A stretch of 64,000 nt of DNA, from positions 930,001-994,000 of the forward strand of contig CAWFLQ010000013.1 in assembly GCA_963816745.1 (NCBI GenBank). Reading direction: 5' to 3'. Made by a program: the position numbers and the translations under genes. This stretch comes from VAZQ01 sp963816745. GTDB lineage: Bacteria > Pseudomonadota > Alphaproteobacteria > Rhizobiales > Xanthobacteraceae. Of the stretch, positions 1 to 8,794 are shown one piece after another. Every line of letters begins with the position of its first letter. Within the stretch, counting starts at the first letter, position 1. Below the pieces are notes generated by a model. The model was not told the DNA's origin. It did not search any database and was given only the letters and a program-made list of their open reading frames with translations.

Positions 1-316
1 CCCGCGACATGCGCGAAGGGCTTGCGCGACGCGGATATCGTCATGATGCTGCGCCTGCAGCGCGAGCGGATGAACGGCTCGTTCGTGCCCTTCGACGCAG
101 GAATACTTCCACTATTTCGGCCTCGACCAGAAGAAGCTCGCCTACGCCAAGCCCGACGCGCTGGTCATGCATCCCGGCCCGATGAACCGCGGCGTGGAGA
201 TCGACACCGCCGTCGCCGACGGCGCCCAGTCGCTGATCCGCGAGCAGGTGGAGATGGGCGTCGCCGTGCGGATGGCCGTGCTCGAAGCGCTGTCGCGGAA
301 CCTGCCGAATGCGTGA
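1..316 (+). CDS. pyrB: Aspartate carbamoyltransferase catalytic subunit, 3' end (partial, frameshifted)
   Basis: This is the C-terminal part of the enzyme that joins carbamoyl phosphate to aspartate in de novo pyrimidine synthesis in the cytoplasm. About 105 residues are visible. They include RLQRERM, EYFHYFGL and VMHPGPMNRGVEI, all conserved in the second domain of this family. The frame changes once near base 90, where VPSTQEYF is restored by dropping one T. The start lies outside the window. The stop at 314-316 is six bases before pyrC, so the two genes are probably co-transcribed. In many bacteria this type of PyrB forms a complex with the dihydroorotase-like protein encoded next to it. 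Identity is secure from the motifs; the frameshift is probably a sequence error. Confidence 0.9.
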
Positions 317-322
317 GCGACG

Positions 323-1621
323 ATGACCGAGCGCCGCCCGATCCTGCTCGCCAATGCGCGCATCCTCGATCCGTCACGCGATCTCGACATCGACGGCGAT
401 CTCCTGCTCGCCGACGGCATCGTTCGCGAAGCCAAGCGCGGCATCGGCGCCGCCGGCGTGCCGGAGAACACCGAGGTCATCGACTGCAGGGGCAAGCTGG
501 TGGCGCCCGGCCTCATCGACATGCGCGCCTTCGTCGGCGAGCCCGGCGCGGAATACCGCGAGACGATTGCGTCAGCCAGCCAGGCGGCGGCAGCCGGCGG
601 CGTCACCACCATCGTATGCCAGCCCGACACATCGCCGGTGATCGACGATCCGGCGCTCGTCGATTTCGTGCTGCGCCGCGCCCGCGACACCTCGATCGTG
701 CATGTGCAACCGATGGCCGCGCTGACCAAGGGGCTGCGCGGGGAGGAAATGGCCGAGATCGGCCTGCTCAAGGCCGCCGGCGCCATCGCGTTCACCGACG
801 GCGCGAGAAGCGTAACCAATGCCCAGGTGATGCGGCGCGCGCTGACCTATTCGCGCGATTTCGACGCGCTCATCGTCCATCATACCGAGGACCCCGACAT
901 CGTCGGCGAAGGCGTGATGAACGAGGGCGAATTCGCCGCGCGGCTCGGGCTCTCGGGCATCCCCACGGCGGCCGAAACCATCATGCTCGAGCGCGACATG
1001 CGCCTCGTCGGACTCGCCGACAGCCGCTATCACGCCGCCTCCCTCACCTGCGCCGAGGCACTCGAGGTGCTGGCGCGCGCCAAGGAGCAAGGCCTCAAGG
1101 TCACGGCCTCGGCGTCGATCAACCATCTCACGCTGAACGAGATCGACGTCGGGCCCTACCGCACCTTCCTCAAGCTCAGCCCGCCGCTGCGTGCGGAGGA
1201 CGATCGCAAGGCGCTGGTCGCGGCACTGGCCTCGGGGCTGATCGACGTGGTGATGTCCGACCACAATCCGCAGGACGTCGAAGGCAAGCGCCTGCCCTTC
1301 GCCGAAGCCACGCACGGCGCCATCGGCATCGAGACCATGCTGACCGCGGGCTTGCGTCTCGTGCATTCGGGCGAGCTGTCGATCATGACCCTGCTCAAGG
1401 CGATGTCGAGCGCGCCCGCGGGCATTCTGGGCCTGCCGGGCGGGACGCTGCGGCCGGGAAGCCCCGCGGACGTGATCGTGCTCGACCTCGACGCGCCCTG
1501 GGTGCTCGACCCCGCCGAGCTCAAATCGAAATGCAAGAACACGCCGTTCGACGAGGCGCGGCTGCAAGGCCGGGTGGTGCGCACGATCGTTGCCGGACGC
1601 ACCGTGTACGAATACGTTTGA
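323..1621 (+). CDS. pyrC: Dihydroorotase-like protein lacking the metal-binding HxH
   Basis: The protein has 432 residues and the amidohydrolase fold of the dihydroorotase family, which closes carbamoyl-aspartate to dihydroorotate. The ATG at 323 is six bases after the pyrB stop. The family normally carries DxHxH just after the first conserved Gly-Leu-(Ile/Val) block to hold zinc. Here that spot reads GLIDMRAFVGEPGAEYRETI, so both histidines are missing. Later family blocks remain: VHHTEDPD, INHLTLNEID, VMSDHNPQD and a C-terminal GLPGGTLRPGSPADVIVLDLD. By analogy with the non-catalytic pyrC' proteins encoded beside pyrB in other bacteria, this may be a scaffold for PyrB, with a catalytic dihydroorotase elsewhere in the genome. 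The family is certain; the loss of activity is inferred. Confidence 0.9.
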   Translation: MTERRPILLANARILDPSRDLDIDGDLLLADGIVREAKRGIGAAGVPENTEVIDCRGKLVAPGLIDMRAFVGEPGAEYRETIASASQAAAAGGVTTIVCQPDTSPVIDDPALVDFVLRRARDTSIVHVQPMAALTKGLRGEEMAEIGLLKAAGAIAFTDGARSVTNAQVMRRALTYSRDFDALIVHHTEDPDIVGEGVMNEGEFAARLGLSGIPTAAETIMLERDMRLVGLADSRYHAASLTCAEALEVLARAKEQGLKVTASASINHLTLNEIDVGPYRTFLKLSPPLRAEDDRKALVAALASGLIDVVMSDHNPQDVEGKRLPFAEATHGAIGIETMLTAGLRLVHSGELSIMTLLKAMSSAPAGILGLPGGTLRPGSPADVIVLDLDAPWVLDPAELKSKCKNTPFDEARLQGRVVRTIVAGRTVYEYV

Positions 1622-1633
1622 CGGCAGCCCTAA

Positions 1634-1683
1634 GAGCATTTTCAGGAAAAGTGGACACCGGTTTTCCGTCCGAACATGCGACC
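1634..1683. repeat. Short dispersed palindromic repeat, copy 1
   Basis: This roughly 50-base element lies between pyrC and plsY. It begins GAGCATTTTC and has a GGAAAA arm that pairs with TTTTCC across an ACCGG-containing centre, ending near ATGCGACC. A close copy lies at 33984-34032. Sequences of this kind are common between genes in Hyphomicrobiales. The function is unknown; a small RNA-level hairpin is possible. Confidence 0.7.
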
Positions 1684-1710
1684 AACGTCAAGAGCTAGAG
1701 GGTTGCCGGC

Positions 1711-2358
1711 GTGTTTCCATCATTCGAATTGTCGCTCTTGCCCGCCTACGCGGCGGCGCTGCTGTTCGGCTATCTCTGCGGCTCGATCCCGTTCGGACTG
1801 ATCCTGACGCGGCTCGCGGGCACGAAGGACATCCGCTCCATCGGCTCCGGCAATATCGGCGCGACCAATGTGCTGCGCACCGGCCGCAAGGGGCTCGCGG
1901 CGGCGACGCTGCTGGGCGATGCGCTCAAAGGCACCGCCGCGGTGCTCATCGTGTATTGGTATTACGGCCGCGAGTATCAGTATTTCGCTCACGAGCTTGC
2001 GATCCCCGCAGCGCTGGGCGCCTTCCTGGGCCACCTGTTCCCGGTCTGGCTCAAGTTCAAGGGCGGCAAAGGAGTGGCGACCTATATCGGCATCCTGCTG
2101 GCGCTGGCCTGGCCGGTGGCGATCGCCTTCTGTCTGATCTGGCTCGCGCTCGCGGCGCTCACCCGCTACTCCTCGCTCGCCGCGCTCGTCGCCAGCGCCG
2201 TGACGCCGCCGGCGCTGTGGCTTCTCGGGTATCGGCCCGAGGCGGGACTCTTCGTCGTGCTGACGGCGATGCTGTGGATCATGCACCGCGCCAACATTTC
2301 GCGATTGATCAACGGCACCGAAGGCAAGATCGGAAAGGCGGCCGTGTCGGACGCCTGA
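1711..2358 (+). CDS. plsY: Acyl-phosphate:glycerol-3-phosphate acyltransferase PlsY
   Basis: PlsY is the membrane enzyme that moves an acyl group from acyl phosphate to glycerol-3-phosphate, giving lysophosphatidic acid for phospholipid synthesis. The 215 residues match the family length. The three conserved loops are visible: GSIPFG near residue 25, GSGNIGATNVLR near residue 45, and KFKGGKGVATYIG near residue 110. About five hydrophobic segments separate them. The chosen start is GTG at 1711, which gives a short N-terminus before the first membrane segment. It follows pyrC after a gap holding a palindromic repeat. In many Hyphomicrobiales dprA comes next, but here about 13.8 kb of other genes intervene. 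Confidence 0.95.
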   Translation: MFPSFELSLLPAYAAALLFGYLCGSIPFGLILTRLAGTKDIRSIGSGNIGATNVLRTGRKGLAAATLLGDALKGTAAVLIVYWYYGREYQYFAHELAIPAALGAFLGHLFPVWLKFKGGKGVATYIGILLALAWPVAIAFCLIWLALAALTRYSSLAALVASAVTPPALWLLGYRPEAGLFVVLTAMLWIMHRANISRLINGTEGKIGKAAVSDA

Positions 2359-2380
2359 CGGCGGCCCGCAGCCAGGATTT

Positions 2381-2557
2381 TCAGTTTCTCACGCGGTCGG
2401 ACAGGCGCGCCGCTTCTTCATTGAGCAGGCGCTTGATGTCGGAGCAGATGTCGTTCACGCGCAGCCGCCGCCAGTTGTCGTCCTGGTACTTCTGCACGAT
2501 CGCGAGCGCCCGCAGCAGCGTCTCACGTTCGACTTCTTCACGTTCTTCGCAAGTCAT
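2381..2557 (-). CDS. Small conserved-looking protein, unknown function
   Basis: A 58-residue protein reads from ATG at 2557 to TGA at 2381, tail to tail with plsY. It begins MTCEEREEVERETLLRAL and is rich in Glu, Arg and Leu, with a likely all-helical, amphipathic pattern and two cysteines. There is no signal peptide or membrane segment. Codon use has the GC-rich third positions of the neighbours, which supports real coding. I do not recognise the family. The gene is too short to be sure. Confidence 0.55.
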   Translation of the reverse strand: MTCEEREEVERETLLRALAIVQKYQDDNWRRLRVNDICSDIKRLLNEEAARLSDRVRN

Positions 2558-2936
2558 TAGGATGGGCCGGCGTAAGTCGGATACGTTTCAATTTGTCTCT
2601 ATCGGATTCTACCGGGATAAAGCTCAATATTGCGTGTCGCCGACACGCAAAAAGTCGTTAATTCCGATTAGGGCTGGCGGGCAGATCACGCCATGGCGCT
2701 CCGGATTCGCAACACCAAGAAGATACCGTTGAGCACACGCCGGTCGTTCAGCCGTGGCGCGCGTGTTCCGGCGCTCTAAAGGCCGACCCAATGTCTGCTG
2801 AATGCAGGGCGCAGAATGTCCCATCGGCCTGCGGGTCATGCGCCGCAGCAAGCGACGTTTGCTGGTTGTATGATTTATTCGATCACCTCATCGCCACGTA
2901 CGAGCAGTAACGCCCAATGCCTTCGCAGTCGCGAGA
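2558..2936. other. Gene-free stretch at the left edge of the accessory region
   Basis: I see no credible gene here. Base composition is less GC-rich than in the flanking core genes. The motif GAGGTGATCGAAT occurs near 2877-2890 in reverse orientation and recurs at about 6617 and 8020, each time in non-coding DNA, so it probably belongs to a decayed dispersed repeat. Confidence 0.5.
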
Positions 2937-4778
2937 TTAGTTGGACTTAGCCAGCGGTAGGCTGACGTGAAATATAGCGCCGCCCGCAGTGTGGTTCTCA
3001 GCCCATATCCGGCCGCCGTGAGCTTCGACGATGGTGCGCGCAATGGACAGGCCCATGCCCATACCGTCGCCCTTGGTCGTGAAGAACGGCTCAAATATCG
3101 CTTTCAGCTTGTCCGACGGGATGCCGGGGCCGCAATCGGCAATCGAAATCTTCGCTGACGTTTCGTCCACTGACGTGCTGCTGGTCACCTCGCGCCGTCC
3201 GTTGGTTGCGCCGACCATCGCATCCATGCCATTTACGACCAGATTCAAAATGACCTGCTGCAACTGAACCGGGTCACCGCTCACGCGCAGCGACCCGTGA
3301 ACTGGCCTGCTATGCAGCTTGACATCGCGCGCAGCGGCTTGTGCCGCAAGAAATTCAAACACCTCGTGAACGGTTTCATTGAGCTCGATATCCTGCGCCT
3401 CGAAGGCAGTCTTTGTGAGGAGACGACGCAGCCGCAATATGACCTCGCTCGCCCGCTGGTCGTCGCGCCTGATCTCATGGAGAATCGTCCTCATCTCGTC
3501 CAAGTTCGGTGACGGCGAGTTGAGGATGATTGTTCCCGTCTCGGCGTTGTTGAGGATGGCACCGAGCGGTTGATTGAGCTCGTGCGCAATCGATGCCGAC
3601 AATTCACCGGCCGTGGCGTGGCGGTTCATGTGGGCAAGCTCAGCTATCCGTTGCCGCCCTTCGACCTCCAACTTGCGGCGCCGGCGGTGTTCCCATAGCA
3701 ACCACAGGATCAACGCAGCTTGCGCCAGGATGACAGCGGCGATCGTGACGATCTGCCAGCGGTAGGTCTCCCAAACGGTCGGTTCACGAAACAGGATTTC
3801 ACTGCCGGGCGGCAGCCGTGACTCGCTGATCTTCCAGCGCTGAAGCTGGCGCCAATCGAAGAGCACCATGCTGCTCCCGGTCACCACCATGCCAGAGCTC
3901 GTATTACCGCCCAAAACTTGCAAGGCGAGCATCGCTGCTTGCGCGCCGTGCGCTGCAAAGCTGTACACGTCGCCACCAACGAGGCCACGGCCAACGTACT
4001 GATCGATAAAACCATAGACCGGCACGCTCGCCGCCTTAGAAACTCGGTCCACGACGTCGTGTGGCACGAAGGCCTGCCCGGTGGCATCTCTAAAAAACGT
4101 CGTGTAGAGGACGATCGTGCGGGGCGGCAACTGCGAGAGTTCTTTCAGGAGCTCTTGCATCGGCAGTGCGGTTAGATATCTGAAGGATACGCGTCCATCA
4201 TACGGCTGGAACTGCTTTCTCGCTGCCTCGAGGAGCTTGGTATCGATCTCCGCACCGCCGCTAACCACCACGACATTCTCGGTCATGGGATGGAGGCGGA
4301 GAGCGAGTTCAAGCGTCGGCGCAAATTTCCGCGTCAAGAGCACGCCGCTGACGCCGGGGGGCAAGGAGCGGCCGTCCAAATACGTTGAGTCTACCCCGAG
4401 GAAGACAATGGCTGCCCCGGGAAACACCGGATCGACAGAGTTCAGTAGCAAGTCGAGCGCAGGTTGTCGAATGGCGAGCGTCACGTTGATCTGTTTGTCC
4501 GCATACTTCTTCCGAAGGTAATCACGCAGGAGCACCTTGTGCGCGTCAGAGCTAAACCGAGTCAGGTCCATCGCTTCACGGAAAACCTCGACATGCTCGA
4601 CGGAGCCGGAAGCAAACTTGTCGACAAATTCAGCATCGAATTGTGCCAAACCAGGCAATTCGGGACGTTCGTCGAAAAGCAGCACGACGCGACGGGTCGC
4701 AGATGATGCGACCGAAGCACTAAAAATCCACATCAGCAAGGTCGTGCATACGACCTGCAACGCACCTCGAAGTCTCAT
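2937..4778 (-). CDS. Sensor histidine kinase with ABC-substrate-binding-like sensor domain
   Basis: The protein has 613 residues. It starts with a signal or anchor segment (residues 1-26), then a periplasmic domain of about 300 residues resembling the ABC_sub_bind family. A membrane helix lies near residues 340-362, followed by a short coiled linker and the kinase core. The phosphorylated histidine lies in SIAHELNQP. The ATPase domain shows QVILNLVVNGMDAM, DCGPGIP and FFTTKGDGMGMGLSIAR. This design senses a ligand outside the cell and signals to a response regulator, but no regulator gene is adjacent. ATG at 4778 has a GAGG ribosome-binding site. The gene is unbroken and less GC-rich than the core genes. 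Signal and target are unknown. Confidence 0.88.
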   Translation of the reverse strand: MRLRGALQVVCTTLLMWIFSASVASSATRRVVLLFDERPELPGLAQFDAEFVDKFASGSVEHVEVFREAMDLTRFSSDAHKVLLRDYLRKKYADKQINVTLAIRQPALDLLLNSVDPVFPGAAIVFLGVDSTYLDGRSLPPGVSGVLLTRKFAPTLELALRLHPMTENVVVVSGGAEIDTKLLEAARKQFQPYDGRVSFRYLTALPMQELLKELSQLPPRTIVLYTTFFRDATGQAFVPHDVVDRVSKAASVPVYGFIDQYVGRGLVGGDVYSFAAHGAQAAMLALQVLGGNTSSGMVVTGSSMVLFDWRQLQRWKISESRLPPGSEILFREPTVWETYRWQIVTIAAVILAQAALILWLLWEHRRRRKLEVEGRQRIAELAHMNRHATAGELSASIAHELNQPLGAILNNAETGTIILNSPSPNLDEMRTILHEIRRDDQRASEVILRLRRLLTKTAFEAQDIELNETVHEVFEFLAAQAAARDVKLHSRPVHGSLRVSGDPVQLQQVILNLVVNGMDAMVGATNGRREVTSSTSVDETSAKISIADCGPGIPSDKLKAIFEPFFTTKGDGMGMGLSIARTIVEAHGGRIWAENHTAGGAIFHVSLPLAKSN

Positions 4779-5059
4779 AATGACCTCGTCGTGTCACTCG
4801 TCCCTGCCGCATCGCTTCGACGTCCGACCGTCCACCAGCGCCAGCCGCCGGTCTGCCAGGATCAGCAGGGCCAGTCACCGGCAGCTGAGGTTGAGCATCG
4901 CACCTAAGGACAAGGGCCTTCAGATCAATCTGCTTCACGCAAATAGCGTAGCCGATCTTCGGGCCCGTAGCCTTTGGGTGTCAAGCTTCCTTGCTGGGAT
5001 TGGAGCCCTCATCGGACCCGCCTATCCGGCGCAATACCGCAATTCCGGCTTGACGGGCG

Positions 5060-5149
5060 TTCCTGGGCAACATCTACGAGAAGGACCTCGGCTCGCGCAC
5101 GGCCGAGATCGCCCCGGGCATGACGAATTTTGACCCGGATGACACTTGA
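5060..5149 (+). pseudogene. Relic of a DUF2950-type protein (C-terminus only)
   Basis: A 29-residue tail reads FLGNIYEKDLGSRTAEI and continues to GMTNFDPDDT before TGA at 5147-5149. This resembles the end of DUF2950 proteins, which typically finish with a YxKDLGxxTA...MTxFDPD pattern. No matching upstream part is seen, so it is a gene remnant. The rest of 4779-5230 shows no gene. Confidence 0.5.
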
Positions 5150-5230
5150 CGGCAGGTGACCCAAGCGGTGCAGTCCGCGAGTGGACGCCGCTAGGAGCGG
5201 AACAGCAGGCTCGGATGTCGGTTCATGGCA

Positions 5231-5449
5231 GATTGTGTTGCAAAAGTCGTTCTGCAATGGTGATGAAAAATTCTGCGGGCTGCAGGTGCGGCTTTCGTGT
5301 AAGGATGTGAGGGACCTCATCGCCTCACGTTAAACTCACAGGCGACTTCGGTAACGCGATTGAGGTTATACGAATCGGCGATTGCTTTCCGTTTCGTGTT
5401 TTCGCGAAAAATTCGTTGCCCTGCAACTTTCGACTTTTGCAACACAATC
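5231..5449 (+). mobile_element. MITE-A, copy 1 (219 bp, 19-bp terminal inverted repeats)
   Basis: The element starts GATTGTGTTGCAAAAGTCG and ends with its exact reverse complement. It encodes no protein. A second copy of the same length, about 98% identical by eye (four differences), lies inverted at 12045-12263. Both copies are flanked by GGCA on each side, which may be a 4-base target duplication or part of the element. The long identical ends suggest a non-autonomous element moved in trans by an insertion-sequence transposase. No such transposase is in the window. Confidence 0.85.
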
Positions 5450-5682
5450 GGCACGAAGCTGCCGATCTAGAATGTCCGCTCAACTGTCGCTGTCGGGGTA
5501 AAGCGGACGAGATATGCTCAATACGAGTTCTTCGTATTTTGATCCAGTTCGGACATCGCTCCGATCGCCCCCGGTAGGGCGGACAAATTCCACCTCATTG
5601 CTTAGAATTGGGCCAGTCGGCGACCGATGCCGACAGCTTCGATGGAAAGAGCGCACGTCGCCAGCACTGTGGGAGGACAATC
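5450..5682. other. Upstream region of the cyclase gene with a decayed dispersed repeat
   Basis: No gene is seen. The segment near 5471-5512 (ATGTCCGCT ... GGTAAAGCGGA) shares its layout with 8955-9000 upstream of MITE-B, so both look like remains of the same dispersed sequence. The cyclase promoter should lie here, but I cannot place it. Confidence 0.4.
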
Positions 5683-6516
5683 ATGATGAAGGCGCGAATG
5701 CTTGCCTTACTTTCTCTCACGTTAGGAACGGCATCGGTTGCTTTGGCCCAGGCGCCCGTTGAATTGAAATTCAGCCGGGTGGTGGACTTGTCGTTGCCGA
5801 TCGAAAGCAACATGGCACCCATACCGGGGCTCAAGCCCTATCTCGACAATCCGTCCCGCGTGAATGTGATCTCATCCATCACTGAGGCACAAAAGGAAGC
5901 GCTGCGCGCCGAAGGCATGACGCTGAGCAGCGATCACCAGGTCAACGGTCGGTCGATGATCTCGGTGCTCTCCATCCTGGTGCACAACGGCACCCATATC
6001 GATGCGCCGCGCCACATGGTCGAGAAGGGAATATCGGTCGATCAAATGCCCATCGCGCAGTTCGTCAAGGAGGGCTTGCTGATCAACCTGCCCGGCAAGG
6101 GGCCGAACTCCGTCGTGACCGTGAAGGACGTCGCCGAAAGCGGCGTCGAGATCCGTCCCAACACGATCGTCATGATCAACACCGGCTGGACCGACAAGAT
6201 GTGGGGCAAACCGGGCTTCTGGGAGCAGATGCCCTATCTCGAGCGCGGCGTCGCCGAATACGTGGCGAACAAGGGCGCGGCGGGGTTGGCGATCGACGTG
6301 TTCCCGGAGAAGCCGCTCTGGCGCGGCGTGAAGCTCGATCCGGGCGAGGTGTGGATCGCCAATCACCTGGCTCTGATGCACAAGAACCTGCCGCTGATCC
6401 AGTTCGTGACCAACCTGTCGCAGATCGGCAACAACCGCTTCACGGTGGTGGCCGTGCCACTCGCCATCAAAGGTGGGGACGCAAGTCCGGTGCGCGTGAT
6501 CGCTCTGGTGGAATGA
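5683..6516 (+). CDS. Exported cyclase-family amidohydrolase (kynurenine-formamidase-like)
   Basis: The protein has 277 residues with an N-terminal signal peptide (KARMLALLSLTLGTASVALA, cleavage after the AQA box), so it is probably periplasmic. The cyclase signature HNGTHIDAPRH is present near residue 105 and supplies metal ligands in this family. A second conserved stretch reads VMINTGWTDKMW. Family members hydrolyse small amides, such as formylkynurenine, or act on cyclic compounds. I chose ATG at 5683, with GGGAGGAC just upstream, because it gives a clean signal peptide. A Bug-type solute-binding protein follows, so the pair may belong to uptake and breakdown of an organic acid or amide. 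The substrate cannot be told from sequence. Confidence 0.85.
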   Translation: MMKARMLALLSLTLGTASVALAQAPVELKFSRVVDLSLPIESNMAPIPGLKPYLDNPSRVNVISSITEAQKEALRAEGMTLSSDHQVNGRSMISVLSILVHNGTHIDAPRHMVEKGISVDQMPIAQFVKEGLLINLPGKGPNSVVTVKDVAESGVEIRPNTIVMINTGWTDKMWGKPGFWEQMPYLERGVAEYVANKGAAGLAIDVFPEKPLWRGVKLDPGEVWIANHLALMHKNLPLIQFVTNLSQIGNNRFTVVAVPLAIKGGDASPVRVIALVE

Positions 6517-6532
6517 GCCAAGGCGGCCTCTG

Positions 6533-6640
6533 GCTTCCAAATTCGACCTCGTCGTCAACCTGACGACCGCCAACCCGCGCGGCCGCACCGTGCCACAGAC
6601 GCTGTGCGCTCACGCTGACGAGGTGATCGAATGAGTTCGG
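6533..6640 (-). repeat. Fragment of a Bradyrhizobium-type dispersed repeat
   Basis: Read on the minus strand, this segment gives a spurious frame of the kind HSITSSA/GGTVRPS...LAVVRL, which I recall as often over-annotated in Bradyrhizobium-like genomes. It sits directly after the cyclase stop and contains GAGGTGATCGAAT at about 6617. I regard it as non-coding mobile-element debris. Confidence 0.5.
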
Positions 6641-6733
6641 CCCATTTCGGTCAGGGCAGATAAAGTTTGCTGTGATGCACAACGACCGTTTTCTCGTTCA
6701 ACGCAGGGTGCGCTCGTCAGCAGAGGCGAACCC

Positions 6734-6800
6734 ATGGGGCGACGCGAGTTCATCACATTGCTCGGCGTCGTGAGCGTGCCGGTGCCGCGCGCCGGCGGCG
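6734..6800 (+). pseudogene. Relic of an ABC substrate-binding protein N-terminus
   Basis: Translation from ATG at 6734 gives MGRREFITLLGVVSVPVPRA, which resembles the twin-arginine-like leader (MRRREFITLLGG...) of the large ABC_sub_bind family in Bradyrhizobium-like bacteria. The mature protein does not follow, so only the leader survives. The neighbouring 2937-4778 kinase carries a sensor domain of the same family. Confidence 0.5.
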
Positions 6801-6949
6801 TCGGTGTCTCGACGGTTGCGCGCACCAGCCAGAACGACGGGCACTTCCAGGCCGATCGCTGACGGTGGCGCGCCCCCTGGCCGCCTTGCCGCGGCCGGCT
6901 TGACCGGGCATGCTTGTCTCCGGAAGCCAGATCAACCGGAGGCATGCCC

Positions 6950-7924
6950 ATGACTCCTCGGTGGCTGCTGTGGCCCTTCCTTGTTTTGTTGGCCGCAATC
7001 GTTTCCGCGTCGGCACAGGATTGGCCGTCCAAGACCGTCACAGTGATCGTCCCGTTCACGCCGGCGGGCTCGACCGACCTGCTGGCGCGCATTGCGGCGC
7101 AGGTTTGGGAGCAGCGGATCGGCAGGCCGTTTGTGGTCGAGAACCGGCCCGGCGCGGGCCAGCAAGTCGGGGTGAATGCCGTCGCGAAGGCTGCTCCCGA
7201 TGGCCACACGCTGCTGATGGCGACGAGCTCCGCCATGGCGGTCAATCCGACGCTCTATAAGAAGATCGCCTACGACCCGGTGAAGGACTTTCAGCCGATC
7301 GCGATGGTGGCACACCTACCGTTCATCCTCGTGGTCAATCCCGACTTGCCAATCAATTCGGTCGCCGATCTCATCAAGTACGCCAAGGAGAACCCGGGCA
7401 AGCTCAGCTTCGGATCGGGCGGCGTCGGCGCCTCGCACCATCTCTACGGCGAGATGTTCAAGAGCCTGACCGGCGTGCAGATGACGCACGTCCCTTACCG
7501 CGGAACGGTGCCCGCACTTAACGATGTGATCGCCGGTCACATTCCGCTGCTGTTCAGCGATCCGCCGCCAGCCTTGCCGCAGATCGCGGCCGGCAAGGTG
7601 CGCGCGATCGGCGTGACGACGGCCAAGCGCATCGCTTCGCTGCCGAACGTTCCGCCGATCGGCGATACGGTGAAGGGCTTCGATACGGCGCCCTGGCAGA
7701 TGCTGATGGCGCCCGCGGGCACGCCGCGCCCGATCATCGACCGGCTGCACAGCGAGATCGTGCGTTACATCGCAAGTCCCGCGGGCCAGGAGAAGCTGGT
7801 CAACGAAATGGGCCTAATCCCGGGCGCACCGACTTCGCCGGACGAACTCGCGAAGTTCGTCGCGATCGAGGTCGAGGACTGGGGCAAGCTCGTCCGGCTC
7901 GCTGGCGCCGCGGGGATCGAGTAG
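6950..7924 (+). CDS. Bug-family (TctC-like) periplasmic solute-binding protein
   Basis: The protein has 324 residues. A signal peptide ends near SASAQ, followed by the mature start DWPSKTVTVIVPFTPAGSTD, the characteristic first strand and ligand loop of the Bug family. Further family marks are VVENRPGAG, the segment VGASHHLYGEMFKSLTG, and VPYRGTVPALNDVIAGHI. These proteins bind small organic acids or similar ligands, sometimes for a tripartite TctAB transporter. No TctA or TctB gene is adjacent, so it is an orphan. ATG at 6950 was chosen because AACCGGAGG lies seven bases upstream; the ATG at 6944 is too close to it. Ligand unknown. Confidence 0.9.
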   Translation: MTPRWLLWPFLVLLAAIVSASAQDWPSKTVTVIVPFTPAGSTDLLARIAAQVWEQRIGRPFVVENRPGAGQQVGVNAVAKAAPDGHTLLMATSSAMAVNPTLYKKIAYDPVKDFQPIAMVAHLPFILVVNPDLPINSVADLIKYAKENPGKLSFGSGGVGASHHLYGEMFKSLTGVQMTHVPYRGTVPALNDVIAGHIPLLFSDPPPALPQIAAGKVRAIGVTTAKRIASLPNVPPIGDTVKGFDTAPWQMLMAPAGTPRPIIDRLHSEIVRYIASPAGQEKLVNEMGLIPGAPTSPDELAKFVAIEVEDWGKLVRLAGAAGIE

Positions 7925-8296
7925 CGGCTCGAGCCAATCACAGACCGAGGCGACCAACTGGGCGAGCTCTGTTACACGGCAGATCAGCAGTGCGCCCATC
8001 ACCCTGCTCGCGCGCATCACGAGGTGATCGAATAGGCAGGCATACGCAACATCGTTGCTGCGGTGCACGAGTCAGGTTTTGTCCCGAAGCGGCGCAAATC
8101 AATGTTGGCTCTCATGTCAGCAGTTGGGGGCCAAGCGAAAAATGTTGCGAACGGGACCAGTTCGACGCTTCTGACGCTTCACGATCGGAGGCTGACGCGT
8201 CCGGGCCTGATCCCATCACAGCGACCGCAGGTTCAATCGGTGACAGCCCTGCGCCTCGTTGTTAGGCTCGTTTCTTCTCCAACCTAGGGGCCCACC
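7925..8296. other. Gene-free stretch with dispersed-repeat relics
   Basis: No real gene is seen. GAGGTGATCGAATA recurs at about 8020-8033. Around 8117 a spurious start, MSAVGGQAK, resembles the MSAFGGKAD-type false frames I recall from Bradyrhizobium-like genomes. The DNA looks like accumulated mobile-element debris. Confidence 0.45.
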
Positions 8297-8794
8297 ATGA
8301 TCCGCATACCGCTCGTATTGATTGCCGCCGGCACACTTGCAGCGTCGATCGCCGAAACAGCCTCTGCCCAACAGCTAGTGCAGCGGCGCGACGTCTCTTA
8401 TGCGGTCGCACTCGCCATCGCGACCGGGGCGGTCGACGCCTGCCGGGCGCTCGGCTTCACCAGCTCGGCTATCGTGGTCGTAGGCCGCGGCGGCGACACC
8501 ATCATCGCCGCTAGCGACGACAACGCCCGGCCGCACGCCATGGAGGCCGCGCGACGCAAGGCCTACACCGCGCGCACCTTCGCGATCACCACGACCGAGT
8601 TCTCGAAGGAACTGCCGGACCGCCCGTCGCGGCGCGCACAAGTGCTGCTGCCGAACATCACGTCGCTCGACGGCGGCGTGCCGATCAAGCTCGGCAACGA
8701 CGTGATCGGCGGCGTCGGCGTCGCGGGCTCGCCCGGCAAGGACGAGCAATGTGCCAATGCGGGCCTGGAGAAGGTGAAGGCGGCGTTGGAATAG
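8297..8794 (+). CDS. Exported HbpS/GlcG-family (DUF336) protein
   Basis: The protein has 165 residues with a signal peptide ending around AETASA. The rest matches the GlcG/HbpS fold: an N-terminal helix (VSYAVALAIATGAVDACRALG), a strand with VVVVGRGGDTI, RPHAMEAARRKAYTARTF, and the closing VIGGVGVAGSPGKDEQCANAGLEKVKAAL. Secreted HbpS homologues bind haem or iron in other bacteria, and cytoplasmic GlcG sits in glycolate operons. The exact role here is unknown. It is a separate gene between repeat-rich stretches, inside the accessory region. The start ATG follows a short purine-rich segment. Confidence 0.85.
   Translation: MIRIPLVLIAAGTLAASIAETASAQQLVQRRDVSYAVALAIATGAVDACRALGFTSSAIVVVGRGGDTIIAASDDNARPHAMEAARRKAYTARTFAITTTEFSKELPDRPSRRAQVLLPNITSLDGGVPIKLGNDVIGGVGVAGSPGKDEQCANAGLEKVKAALE

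Noticed and set aside
22..1698. A 558-residue open frame running across pyrB and pyrC on the plus strand
   Set aside because: It is very rich in Arg and Ala, has no family motifs past the pyrB part, and is the off-frame shadow of the GC-rich pyrC gene.
6610..7245. Minus-strand frame ending THSITSSA over the Bug gene start
   Set aside because: It overlaps a convincing gene, and its end matches a dispersed repeat that often yields false gene calls in Bradyrhizobium-like genomes.
8063..8287. Frame containing MSAVGGQAK
   Set aside because: It resembles the well-known MSAFGGKAD-type spurious frames and has no domain or ribosome-binding site.
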